64,000 nt of DNA from Spongiimicrobium salis (GTDB taxonomy: Bacteria; Bacteroidota; Bacteroidia; Flavobacteriales; Flavobacteriaceae): NCBI RefSeq assembly GCF_043678055.1, contig NZ_JBHEQA010000003.1, positions 513,626 through 577,625 of the forward strand. Direction: 5' to 3'. Below the pieces are notes generated by a model, which saw only the letters and a list, made by a program, of their open reading frames with translations, searched no databases and was not told the origin of the DNA. Below, one piece after another: positions 44,107 through 51,995 of the stretch; within the stretch, counting starts at the first letter, position 1; every line of letters starts with the position of its first letter. The position numbers and the translations under genes were made by a program.

Positions 44107-45251
44107 TTTTCCAAAAACTCCTTCAATGCAGTAATGGTATAGTCTAAGTCTTCCTTGGTATTATACTTTGAGAAAGAAAACCGAAGTGATGGTTTTTTAA
44201 GGTCTTCATCGGACAAAATTTCGGCGAGAACGTGAGACCCCTTACTACTCCCAGATTGACATGCACTCCCTTTAGAGCAAGCAATGCCTTTAAGATCTAA
44301 ATGAAATAGCAATAGCATTCCCTTCTCCGCATTAAAAGGCAAGCATACATTGACCAAAGTATAGGTACTCCTTTCCATATTTCCGGAATGCCCATTAAAT
44401 TTTACCCCAGGGACAGCCTCCTTCAATTGTTCGATAAAATAGGCTTTAAGACCGCTCACATATTTTTTTTCACTTTCCAAATTATCGTAAGCCGCTATAA
44501 AGGCGCTTTCCAAGCCTACTATATTGTGAAAAGATTCTGTTCCGGCTCTAAATCCCCGTTCTTGGGAACCACCAAAAATCAAGGATTTTAAAGGGGTATT
44601 TTTTCGAATGAAGGCAAAACCTACTCCTTTGGGGCCGTGAAATTTATGGGCTGCCGCAGTTAAAAAATCAATGGACACTTCTTGTAAATCCCAAGGGTAA
44701 TGTCCAATGGACTGCACCGTATCCGAATGCAGTAAAGCCCCATTTTTTTTACACAATTGCGCAATTTCTTCAATAGGGATCTTATTTCCTATTTCATTGT
44801 TTACATGCATTAGACTCACTATTTTCTTGGTGTCGTCCTGCTGTAACAAACGCTCTAAATCCGTCAAATCTGGATTCCCGTAAGCATCCAAGGCAACGTA
44901 TTTCAACTGTACTCCATAATCTTTCTGCAATTCTTCTGCCGTATGCAGTACTGCATGATGCTCTATTCTAGAGGTAATAATCGTCTTTACTCCCAAATCC
45001 CTAACGGCACCCAGTAGAATCATATTATCAGCCTCGGTTCCCCCCGAAGTAAAAATAATTTCGGAAGGACTGGCATTTAAATATTTTGCAATGGTTTTTC
45101 TGGCTTTCTCAATACGGGTTTTTGCTGATCTTCCGTAACTATGTGTTGAAGAGGGATTGCCATAAAACCCTTGTAGTGCCTCTTGCATTTTTTCGATGAC
45201 TTCTTCCCGCACTTGTGTAGTGGCAGCACTATCTAAATAGACTTTTCTCAT
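44103..45251 (-). CDS. Cysteine desulfurase
   Basis: A 382-residue PLP enzyme that takes sulfur from cysteine for Fe-S and thio-modification. Motifs: VYLDSAATTQVREEV, FTSGGTEADNMILLG, SRIEHHAVLHTAEEL, PLP lysine in AAHKFHGPKGVGF, and the active cysteine loop GIACSKGSACQSGS. Belongs to the IscS/NifS class. It stands alone, divergent from the lipoprotein at 45.4 kb, with an upstream -7 box. Confidence 0.93.
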   Translation of the reverse strand: MRKVYLDSAATTQVREEVIEKMQEALQGFYGNPSSTHSYGRSAKTRIEKARKTIAKYLNASPSEIIFTSGGTEADNMILLGAVRDLGVKTIITSRIEHHAVLHTAEELQKDYGVQLKYVALDAYGNPDLTDLERLLQQDDTKKIVSLMHVNNEIGNKIPIEEIAQLCKKNGALLHSDTVQSIGHYPWDLQEVSIDFLTAAAHKFHGPKGVGFAFIRKNTPLKSLIFGGSQERGFRAGTESFHNIVGLESAFIAAYDNLESEKKYVSGLKAYFIEQLKEAVPGVKFNGHSGNMERSTYTLVNVCLPFNAEKGMLLLFHLDLKGIACSKGSACQSGSSKGSHVLAEILSDEDLKKPSLRFSFSKYNTKEDLDYTITALKEFLEN

Positions 45252-45284
45252 TTGGAATATGCCTGTTTGTATTTATTGAGCCTC

Positions 45285-45292
45285 CAAAATTA
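45285..45292 (-). promoter_or_regulatory. -7 promoter box for cysteine desulfurase
   Basis: The minus strand reads TAATTTTG, 33 nt before the ATG at 45251. Confidence 0.45.
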
Positions 45293-45358
45293 ACCAAAAT
45301 AAAGTTAATTTCTTTTTAAATCCCCTCTCCGAATGAAGAGATTCCCTTTTATTTCATT

Positions 45359-45366
45359 TACTTTTG
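45359..45366 (+). promoter_or_regulatory. -7 promoter box for the 45.4-kb lipoprotein
   Basis: TACTTTTG, 29 nt before the ATG at 45396. Confidence 0.5.
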
Positions 45367-45395
45367 AAATCTAGAAAGTGTGAAAACTGTATTTA

Positions 45396-46382
45396 ATGAA
45401 AAGATTACTAGTAGTATGTTGTCTAGGTCTCCTTTTTTCATGTGATGATGGCGATCTTCAAATAGAAACCATAGATTTTGATTCATCCTCCATACAAACC
45501 TGCGGTTCTCCAGCCCCCCAAGGCACAGAGGCTGAGTTCTTTTTTAAAATTAATGGAGATGAAGCATTGGTCCTAAGTCTCCAATCCGGTTTATTGGAAA
45601 ATGAGACTTCTGTTGAAAATACAGTTGCGAGCAGTTTTCCCAGTGCTTCCAGTCTTACGTATCGTCTATTCTCCGGGACGGTGAATATGAGTTATTTTTG
45701 TGATAACATTCCTCCCCTAGAACCAATAGTAACGAGCGAGTCCACGGCAGTTGGTGGTGATATCATTATTAATACTAGCGTGAGTAGTGTTAACGCTACT
45801 TCAAAGACCTATTCCCATAACATTCTTTTTCAAGAATTGTCCTTATCCAATGATGCAGGCGAACGTTTAACTGACACCTCTACTTTTGATTATGGGGACT
45901 TTACTACAACGACAACAAGTAGTGTGAGCACTGGTGTTTTATTTTCCAATTATGCAGCCATAAACATTACCGCCTGTGAAACAGCTCCCGCCGCAGGTTT
46001 CATACGTTTATATAAAATCTTGAATGACGAGTTTTTGACTTTGGATATTCCCACAACGCTCATTGCCAATGCAGCTACGACCACACCAAGGGAAATGGTG
46101 TTGGACGCCACTTCTACTTTTAGGAACACGGTATTAAATACAATAGCAACAGAAGCATTGATTTGTGGCAGTACCATTTCCGATGATGTACTGGTCAATC
46201 AATTTACCAGTGAAAATGGAACGGTCTCGGTTACCACTGTAGAAAATCCGCCCAATACCGAAGGGGTAGTTACGTATACCCATACCATCAGTCTTTTAAA
46301 TTATCAATTAAGGGATATTGGAGCAGATACGGTATTGCCTTCAGTAGAAAGTTTTGCTTTTGGAACATTGGTCACCCAATAA
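45396..46382 (+). CDS. Hypothetical lipoprotein
   Basis: A 328-residue predicted lipoprotein with MKRLLVVCCLGLLFSC and the lipobox Cys at residue 16, followed by Asp residues (CDDGD), which in Bacteroidota can favour surface exposure. The body is Thr/Ser-rich and beta-rich with four further cysteines, and the second half repeats the first half's layout (for example VNATSKTYSHNILFQ against NTEGVVTYTHTISLLNYQLR), so two similar domains are likely. No function can be given. Confidence 0.7.
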   Translation: MKRLLVVCCLGLLFSCDDGDLQIETIDFDSSSIQTCGSPAPQGTEAEFFFKINGDEALVLSLQSGLLENETSVENTVASSFPSASSLTYRLFSGTVNMSYFCDNIPPLEPIVTSESTAVGGDIIINTSVSSVNATSKTYSHNILFQELSLSNDAGERLTDTSTFDYGDFTTTTTSSVSTGVLFSNYAAINITACETAPAAGFIRLYKILNDEFLTLDIPTTLIANAATTTPREMVLDATSTFRNTVLNTIATEALICGSTISDDVLVNQFTSENGTVSVTTVENPPNTEGVVTYTHTISLLNYQLRDIGADTVLPSVESFAFGTLVTQ

Positions 46383-46396
46383 AAACCTTCCTTCCT

Positions 46397-46954
46397 TTAA
46401 CCGTTCTGAAAAATATAGACTTCCGTAGCCCCTGCCCCATATTTTTGGTAGTCGGCATCGTAATATTTTAGGTTGTCATAGCGTCCGAACAAATAATGGA
46501 GTTCTTCTTTTAGAATACCTTCGCCCACACCATGAATAAAGACCACTTTCTGTATCCGCTTTCGCATGGCAAATTCCAATTGCCCTTTGGCCGCATCCAA
46601 TTGTAAAGTCAGCATTTCATGATTGCTCATGCCTTTGGTCGATTTCACCAATTGATTAATATGGAGGTCCACTTCCATTTTCGGAGCGTTTCGATCTTTG
46701 ATCTTGACGGTTTTGTGAGCTCGTTTTTTTGGAAGTTCCTTTTCCTTTTTAATTTTAGCTACTTCATAATTGCTCACGGCAATCCCATCTGAACTTTTGA
46801 TAAGTTCCGTTGCTTCATAACGAATGGGAAAACCATCTTTACTTTCTATGGTAACCGATGTTCCGCGAACTTCTATAACAGTGCCACTTATAGTGTCGTC
46901 CAACACTTCAACAAAGTCTCCGATTTTAAATACTACATCATTCTTCATTTTCAT
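46397..46954 (-). CDS. Smr domain protein
   Basis: A 185-residue cytoplasmic protein. Residues about 8-60 form a small beta-barrel (KIGDFVEVLDDTISGTVIEV), and the C-terminal domain (residues about 90-180) is an Smr nuclease-type domain with the diagnostic MEVDLHINQLV and VVFIHGVGEGILKEELHYLF. Smr domains nick or bind branched DNA or act in ribosome rescue; the full MutS2 ATPase part is absent. It overlaps the start of the small membrane protein upstream by 17 nt. Confidence 0.85.
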   Translation of the reverse strand: MKMKNDVVFKIGDFVEVLDDTISGTVIEVRGTSVTIESKDGFPIRYEATELIKSSDGIAVSNYEVAKIKKEKELPKKRAHKTVKIKDRNAPKMEVDLHINQLVKSTKGMSNHEMLTLQLDAAKGQLEFAMRKRIQKVVFIHGVGEGILKEELHYLFGRYDNLKYYDADYQKYGAGATEVYIFQNG

Positions 46955-47138
46955 CTTCTCCTTCTTCCTGTCTTACACGGGTGTCCGACCAAACCTGGGT
47001 AGATTTGTATATACCGAACATTAAGAGTACAATACCAATACTTAGGGCGTATTCTTTTTCCATATACCCCTTTCCAAATCCCATTATTAATCCCCCAATA
47101 ACCATGAGAATAAAATAAATTGTACGCTTTGTTTTCAT
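46938..47138 (-). CDS. Small two-helix membrane protein
   Basis: A 66-residue inner-membrane protein with two hydrophobic helices (about residues 7-22 and 33-48) and an acidic tail (EEGEDENEE). It is translationally coupled to the Smr gene by a 17-nt overlap. No family recognised. Its -7 box ends 6 nt before the ATG. Confidence 0.65.
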   Translation of the reverse strand: MKTKRTIYFILMVIGGLIMGFGKGYMEKEYALSIGIVLLMFGIYKSTQVWSDTRVRQEEGEDENEE

Positions 47139-47144
47139 AGTGCA

Positions 47145-47152
47145 CAAAAATA
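47145..47152 (-). promoter_or_regulatory. -7 promoter box abutting the small membrane protein start
   Basis: The minus strand reads TATTTTTG, 6 nt before the ATG at 47138; candidate leaderless transcript. Confidence 0.45.
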
Positions 47153-47184
47153 ATAGTATTTTTCACCAAAAGAATCAGCTTTTT

Positions 47185-47490
47185 ATGAAAATCCTTTTTA
47201 TCAGTCTGTTTTTAAACATCGAGGATTACATGTTGCCCTGCTTAAACAAAAAGTTGCTGGGAGTTGACTGTCCTGGTTGCGGGCTACAACGATCAGTGGC
47301 GCTATTGTTTCACGGAGAGTTTATTGCTGCTTTTCAAATGTATCCTGCCATTTACACCTTAATTCCGTTATTTGGTATTTTAATTTTCAAAAATTTTGTC
47401 AAAATCAAATATGCAAGTATATTGACCATTATACTTTCTATTAGTACAGTCGTATTAATCTTAACCAATTATATTTTAAAATTTATTTAA
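47185..47490 (+). CDS. DUF2752 membrane protein
   Basis: A 101-residue membrane protein with the DUF2752 signature LGVDCPGCGLQRSVALLFHG (CPxCGxxR), which places two cysteines at a membrane face, and three hydrophobic helices. Function of the family is not established. It begins a plus-strand group with two CCC-motif membrane proteins 14 and 33 nt further on. Confidence 0.82.
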   Translation: MKILFISLFLNIEDYMLPCLNKKLLGVDCPGCGLQRSVALLFHGEFIAAFQMYPAIYTLIPLFGILIFKNFVKIKYASILTIILSISTVVLILTNYILKFI

Positions 47491-47504
47491 TCAATCTTAA
47501 TATT

Positions 47505-47837
47505 ATGGAACAACAAAAATTACCGAATGGTACAATGATTATTATCATGGGTGTTCTTGGATATTTGTGCTGCTGCCTTGCAGGTCTAGGGATCATCCCT
47601 TCTGCAATTGGTTTTTTTCTGGCCCGTAAATCCGAGAAAATGTATGCTGCAAACCCTGAGCTATACGATAACGCCAGTCAGATCAAAACGGGAAAAATCG
47701 TCGCTTTGATCGCAGTGATACTCAATGTGCTTATGATCGTAAGAATTATCTATCTCTTATCTACTATAGGATGGAGTGAAATGTCCGAAGAGTTCATGCG
47801 CGCGTATGAGGAAGCAATGGAAGCACAAGGCCAATAA
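47505..47837 (+). CDS. CCC-motif membrane protein, copy 1
   Basis: A 110-residue membrane protein of the DUF4190-like 'CCC motif' group: VLGYLCCCLAGLGIIPSAIG, followed by an intracellular loop with ANPELYDNASQIKTGKIVALI and a second helix. Two helices joined by a conserved loop. Function unknown. Paralogous to the next gene. Confidence 0.75.
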   Translation: MEQQKLPNGTMIIIMGVLGYLCCCLAGLGIIPSAIGFFLARKSEKMYAANPELYDNASQIKTGKIVALIAVILNVLMIVRIIYLLSTIGWSEMSEEFMRAYEEAMEAQGQ

Positions 47838-47870
47838 TAATATCCTTAGAATTACTAAAAATCTAAAATT

Positions 47871-48185
47871 ATGACATTAGAAAAACTTCCTGGAGCCAGT
47901 ACCGCATTGACCATGGGAATCATCTCCATTGTTGGCGCCTTGATTTGTTGCGGCCCTTTTGCCGCTATCTTCAGCATTATTGGACTATCCAATGCAAAAA
48001 AAGCAGAACGCTTGCATATGGAAAACCCAGGGGCCTATGACGGTTATGAAAATGCAAAAACCGGCAGAATTCTATCCTACATAGGTTTAGGGCTATCGGC
48101 CGTGATGTTGATATTTACCATTATCTATTTTGGTGCTATAATTGCCATGGTAAGTAGTGGGGAATTCGACCCAGACAATTTCTAA
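47871..48185 (+). CDS. CCC-motif membrane protein, copy 2
   Basis: A 104-residue paralogue of the preceding gene, with GALICCGPFAAIFSIIGLSNA and the same ENPGAYDGYENAKTGRILSYI loop, but only two adjacent cysteines. Ends immediately before a strong bidirectional terminator. Confidence 0.75.
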   Translation: MTLEKLPGASTALTMGIISIVGALICCGPFAAIFSIIGLSNAKKAERLHMENPGAYDGYENAKTGRILSYIGLGLSAVMLIFTIIYFGAIIAMVSSGEFDPDNF

Positions 48186-48194
48186 AAAAAGGCC

Positions 48195-48230
48195 AAAAAA
48201 ATCCCCTGAATTACTTCAGGGGATTTTTTT
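48195..48230. terminator. Strong bidirectional terminator
   Basis: Perfect 16-bp arms (AAAAAAATCCCCTGAA and TTCAGGGGATTTTTTT) with a TTAC loop. The right arm runs into the stop codon of the convergent ornithine aminotransferase gene. Confidence 0.92.
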
Positions 48231-49509
48231 ATTTCTCAAACTGTTTTAAAGTTCTTTTTATTATCGCTACACAATCCAGCAGCTGTTCTTTGTTCATCAC
48301 CAAAGGAGGCGCAAAACGTATGATATTGCCATGGGTCGGTTTGGCCAAGAGTCCATTCTCTTTTAATGCCATACAAATATCCCAAGCTGTAGAACTCTCC
48401 TCGGTATCATTGATTAAAATTGCATTTAACAATCCCTTTCCTCGGACAGCGTTCACCACATCACAATCGGGAATAAAGGCGTTGAGTTCTTCACGGAACA
48501 ACATACCCAATTCATAGGCATTATCGGCTAAAGACTCGTCCTTCACCACATCCAATGCCGCCATTCCTACTGCGGCCGCTATAGGGTTACCTCCAAAAGT
48601 ACTTCCGTGATTTCCAGGACGAATGACTTCCATAATGGAATCATTTGCCAACACTCCTGAAACGGGATAAGCTCCCCCGGAAAGGGCCTTACCCAAAATC
48701 AATACATCCGGTTTTACCTCTGGAGTTCCACTACAATGTTTATCTACACACGAACAATTGCCACAGGTAGCCAATAGGCGTCCTGTTCTAGCAATCCCTG
48801 TCTGTACTTCATCCGCAATGAACAATACATTATATTTTTCACATAAAGCTTTGGCCGCTTTTAAATACCCTTCAGAAGGCACATATACTCCTGCTTCCCC
48901 TTGAATAGGTTCTACCAAGAACCCCGCAATGGTATTTTCGTTTTTCAGAGTGTTTTCCAAGGCTTCCAAATCATCATAGGCAATTTTAATAAATCCATCG
49001 GTATAAGGGCCAAAATTTTCCCGGGCAACGGGATCATTGGAAAATGAAATAATAGTAGTAGTTCTCCCGTGAAAATTATTTTCACAAACTATGATTTTCG
49101 CTTCATTCTCCGGAATTCCTTTTTTCTCATAGGCCCACTTCCTACAGATTTTCAATGCCGTTTCCACAGCTTCCGCACCCGTGTTCATGGGAAGAAATTT
49201 ATCGAACTTAAAGGTTTCTGTAACCTGCTTTTCGAACCTTCCCAACATATCGTTATAAAATGCTCTGGAAGTAAGCGTCAAGGTTTGGGCCTGATTTACC
49301 ATGGCACCTACAATCCTGGGGTGGCAATGTCCTTGGTTTACTGCTGAATATGCGGATAAAAAATCATAATATTTTTTTCCTTCCACATCCCAAACATATA
49401 CTCCTTCCCCACGGCTCAACACTACAGGTAATGGATGATAATTATGGGCACCATACTTGTTTTCCAATGCAATTGCATCTTGTGAAGTCATTGTTTCCAA
49501 AACTGACAT
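48229..49509 (-). CDS. rocD: Ornithine--oxo-acid aminotransferase with a four-Cys insertion
   Basis: A 426-residue PLP enzyme converting ornithine and 2-oxoglutarate to glutamate semialdehyde and glutamate, in arginine use. Motifs: SAYSAVNQGHCHPRIVGA, MNTGAEAVETALKICRKW, FIADEVQTGIARTGRLL and PLP lysine Lys274 (ILGKALSGGAYPVSG). Between them lies an insertion ATCGNCSCVDKHCSG with Cys249, 252, 254 and 259, spaced like a metal site and absent from classical OAT. I believe such insertions occur in related Bacteroidota enzymes. Confidence 0.92.
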   Translation of the reverse strand: MSVLETMTSQDAIALENKYGAHNYHPLPVVLSRGEGVYVWDVEGKKYYDFLSAYSAVNQGHCHPRIVGAMVNQAQTLTLTSRAFYNDMLGRFEKQVTETFKFDKFLPMNTGAEAVETALKICRKWAYEKKGIPENEAKIIVCENNFHGRTTTIISFSNDPVARENFGPYTDGFIKIAYDDLEALENTLKNENTIAGFLVEPIQGEAGVYVPSEGYLKAAKALCEKYNVLFIADEVQTGIARTGRLLATCGNCSCVDKHCSGTPEVKPDVLILGKALSGGAYPVSGVLANDSIMEVIRPGNHGSTFGGNPIAAAVGMAALDVVKDESLADNAYELGMLFREELNAFIPDCDVVNAVRGKGLLNAILINDTEESSTAWDICMALKENGLLAKPTHGNIIRFAPPLVMNKEQLLDCVAIIKRTLKQFEK

Positions 49510-49579
49510 AATCTCATTAATTTAAATAAAACTTTAGCAATTCCTTCTTAGGGAGAGAAATCATCCTTTGTAGTGGGGC

Positions 49580-49587
49580 AAAATTAC
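49580..49587 (-). promoter_or_regulatory. -7 promoter box for rocD
   Basis: The minus strand reads TAATTTTG, 70 nt before the ATG at 49509. Confidence 0.4.
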
Positions 49588-49703
49588 AAATATTTCTGAG
49601 GATTCTAAAGCTATTTCCGAAAGAGATAATGGCGATATTAAGTGACTTTAAATCCTAAATAGTGTCTTATTAAATAACTATATAACACTAAACCTAAAAG
49701 GAT

Positions 49704-50876
49704 ATGAAGTATTTACAGAATATTTTAAACGACCTCACCAGTTCTTCAAGTGAATTTATTCCGGGAACTATTGGAGCTATCATAATTCTACTACTGGGAT
49801 GGCTTTTGGCTAGATTCGCGAAAAGACTTATTGTACGACTTTTGAAGAAAACAAATGTTGATGATAAACTTGGTAGTACTAAAATTAGCATTTCCAGATT
49901 TATAGGGAAACTGACTTATTTTCTCATCATGATCTTTGTATTTATGTTGGCCCTCGAAAAGCTCGGGATGAGTAATGTTATGGATCCCATGAAAAATATG
50001 CTCAATGGTTTTCTTGGTTTTATACCTAATATCGTTGGCGCAGGGCTTGTAGGCTATATTGGCTATATGTTGGCAAGTATTGTATCCGAATTCGTAGGAA
50101 TGTCAGGAGATACCATCCGAAAATTTGCCCCTAAACTTAAACTTCCTGAAAATCTAGATTGGGTAAAGATTCTGAAGAAGGTAATATTCATATTCATCTT
50201 TATCCCTTTGCTCATTGCCGCTTTGAACATTCTAAATTTAGATGCTATTTCCATACCGGCAACGCAGATGCTTCAAACCTTCATGGCCGCTATTCCTAAA
50301 ATATTAGTTGCTGCAATTATTCTTATTATTTTTATCATTGGAGGAAAATTTGTGAGTGGTTTATTAAAAGACCTCTTAAATAGCATGAACCTCAATAGTT
50401 TTTTCAAGAAAATCCAACTTGATAAAATTATGGGAAATACAAATCTTGTTCAGCTTATTGTAAACATAGTGTATTTCTTTATTCTTGCTTTTGGTATAAT
50501 GACCGCAGTAGAAAAATTAGAATTTCAGCAATTAACTGAAATCGTGAATACTGTAGTACATTATGCGGGTAAAATTCTATTTGGCTTAGTGATTCTAGCC
50601 ATTGGAAATTGGATTTCTACTTTGGCATATCTCAATTTTACAAAAAAAGAAGAAAACAAATTTGTCGGTTCCATTATCCGTATGGCGATTCTCGCTATTT
50701 TCCTGGCAATTGGCTTGCGGTCCATGGGCATTGCTGACGAAATTATAAATCTAGCCTTCGGACTCACCTTAGGAACCATTGCCGTTACTATTGCACTCTC
50801 TTTTGGTTTAGGGGGAAGAGAGGCCGCTGGAAAGCAAATGGAACGCATCCTCAATAAGTTTAACAAAAAAGCATAA
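49704..50876 (+). CDS. Mechanosensitive ion channel (MscS-type with TM-helix repeats)
   Basis: A 390-residue inner-membrane channel. Several repeated TM-helix units each centred on an (I/L)xLxGW-like or G-rich helix (GTIGAIIILLLGWLLARFAK, FGLVILAIGNWISTLAYLNF) with amphipathic linkers, and a C-terminal FGLTLGTIAVTIALSFGLGGREAAGKQ pore-like helix. This domain order is that of 'conserved TM helix' mechanosensitive channel relatives, without the large MscS cytoplasmic cage. Likely a relief channel on osmotic downshift; no test possible here. Confidence 0.75.
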   Translation: MKYLQNILNDLTSSSSEFIPGTIGAIIILLLGWLLARFAKRLIVRLLKKTNVDDKLGSTKISISRFIGKLTYFLIMIFVFMLALEKLGMSNVMDPMKNMLNGFLGFIPNIVGAGLVGYIGYMLASIVSEFVGMSGDTIRKFAPKLKLPENLDWVKILKKVIFIFIFIPLLIAALNILNLDAISIPATQMLQTFMAAIPKILVAAIILIIFIIGGKFVSGLLKDLLNSMNLNSFFKKIQLDKIMGNTNLVQLIVNIVYFFILAFGIMTAVEKLEFQQLTEIVNTVVHYAGKILFGLVILAIGNWISTLAYLNFTKKEENKFVGSIIRMAILAIFLAIGLRSMGIADEIINLAFGLTLGTIAVTIALSFGLGGREAAGKQMERILNKFNKKA

Positions 50877-50903
50877 ATTGTTCTTAACCTAGATATTTTC
50901 ATG

Positions 50904-50933
50904 AAGGGACTGCTCTTTTGGAGCAGTCCTTTT
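50904..50933 (+). terminator. Terminator after the channel gene
   Basis: GGACTGCTC and GAGCAGTCC arms around TTTTG, followed by TTTT. Also readable from the convergent minus gene. Confidence 0.85.
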
Positions 50934-50941
50934 ACATTTGT

Positions 50942-51328
50942 TCAAGATTCCATTTTGGAAGAAAGTGCAGCTATTTGTAACTCTACGCGTTTTAACTCCC
51001 GGAGCAAGGCATTTTTATCCATTTGCATCCAAATATATAGTTTTAGCATACAAGCAGTTATGATACAGCAGAAAGCTCCTGCGCCCCATATTAGCATTTC
51101 ACGAGTATCGGCACTATCAAAAAATCGAATAGCACAAAAAATGAGCAATCCCAATATCAACATATGCATCACGGTCATTACGGTGACCAGCCACCCTGTT
51201 TTACCTCCATGGGCCCTGAGTATTTTTTCAAATAAATTTTCTTCCTCCAGCTGATCATAAAAAGCAGCTTCTTCTTTGGTCAATGCTTCCTTGATCAGTT
51301 CATCGATTTTTTCTGTTTCTTTCTTCAT
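50942..51328 (-). CDS. Membrane protein co-transcribed with ECF sigma factor (DUF6768-like)
   Basis: A 128-residue protein with a soluble, acidic N-terminus (KIDELIKEALTKEEAAFYDQ) followed by two membrane helices (about residues 46-66 and 78-97) and a coiled C-terminus. It follows the sigma factor gene by 4 nt. Small membrane partners of this layout commonly restrain ECF sigma factors, so an anti-sigma role is inferred from place; no zinc-binding anti-sigma motif is seen. Confidence 0.65.
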   Translation of the reverse strand: MKKETEKIDELIKEALTKEEAAFYDQLEEENLFEKILRAHGGKTGWLVTVMTVMHMLILGLLIFCAIRFFDSADTREMLIWGAGAFCCIITACMLKLYIWMQMDKNALLRELKRVELQIAALSSKMES

Positions 51329-51332
51329 CTGT

Positions 51333-51881
51333 TTATTTTTTAAGTGTTACTTTCAATTTTTCTCTAGCCCTAAATAGTCTAGTCTTAATGGTATTCAATG
51401 ATACTCCCGTAATTTCACTAATTTCATTTAGGGAATATTCTTCAATATAAAAGAGGGTCAAAACTTCCTTTTGATCCGTTGGAAGTACATTTATGGCCTC
51501 CATGACCTTTAGCATAGTCTTCTCCTTTTCCATAACTTCATCCCTGTCTGTACTATCCGAAGTCAAACCTTCCTTATAATACTTTAAATGCTCCTGTTGT
51601 TTTGTTTTCTTTTTTAAAGTATCCAAGGCTTTTCTGCGCACAATGGTCAAAGCCCAGCTCCCAAAACGATCAAGATCTTGCAATCCATGTAGTTTGCGCA
51701 TAATTGCTTTCCAGGAATCCTGTACAATATCTTTGGCCATATCCATATCTTTGGTATACCAATAGGCTTGTTTGCACAGACGCACATGCCAACGTTTTAC
51801 CAAAAGTGAGAAGGCATTCTTGTCTCCCGCCCTATAGGAAGCGATCAACCAAGAATCCACTATTTTTTTTGAGGTCTTCAT
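51333..51881 (-). CDS. ECF-type RNA polymerase sigma factor
   Basis: A 182-residue sigma-70 family protein with region 2 (FSLLVKRWHVRLCKQAYWYT, MAKDIVQDSWKAIMRKL) and region 4 (LPTDQKEVLTLFYIEEYSLN, then ITGVSLNTIKTRLFRAREKL). No region 3 is present. Target promoters are unknown. Paired with the membrane protein downstream, likely its regulator. Confidence 0.9.
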   Translation of the reverse strand: MKTSKKIVDSWLIASYRAGDKNAFSLLVKRWHVRLCKQAYWYTKDMDMAKDIVQDSWKAIMRKLHGLQDLDRFGSWALTIVRRKALDTLKKKTKQQEHLKYYKEGLTSDSTDRDEVMEKEKTMLKVMEAINVLPTDQKEVLTLFYIEEYSLNEISEITGVSLNTIKTRLFRAREKLKVTLKK

Positions 51882-51983
51882 CTTTTATACCCTATTGACG
51901 CCAAAAAAATGAAAAGGTTCCTTTTTAACTTTTTTTTGATTTCAAAATCAAAATGTAAGCAATTATACTAGCAACAAAATAGC

Positions 51984-51991
51984 TATTTTTG
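51984..51991 (+). promoter_or_regulatory. -7 promoter box abutting the rlmD start
   Basis: TATTTTTG ends 4 nt before the ATG at 51996; candidate leaderless transcript. Confidence 0.45.
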
Positions 51992-51995
51992 TGGC

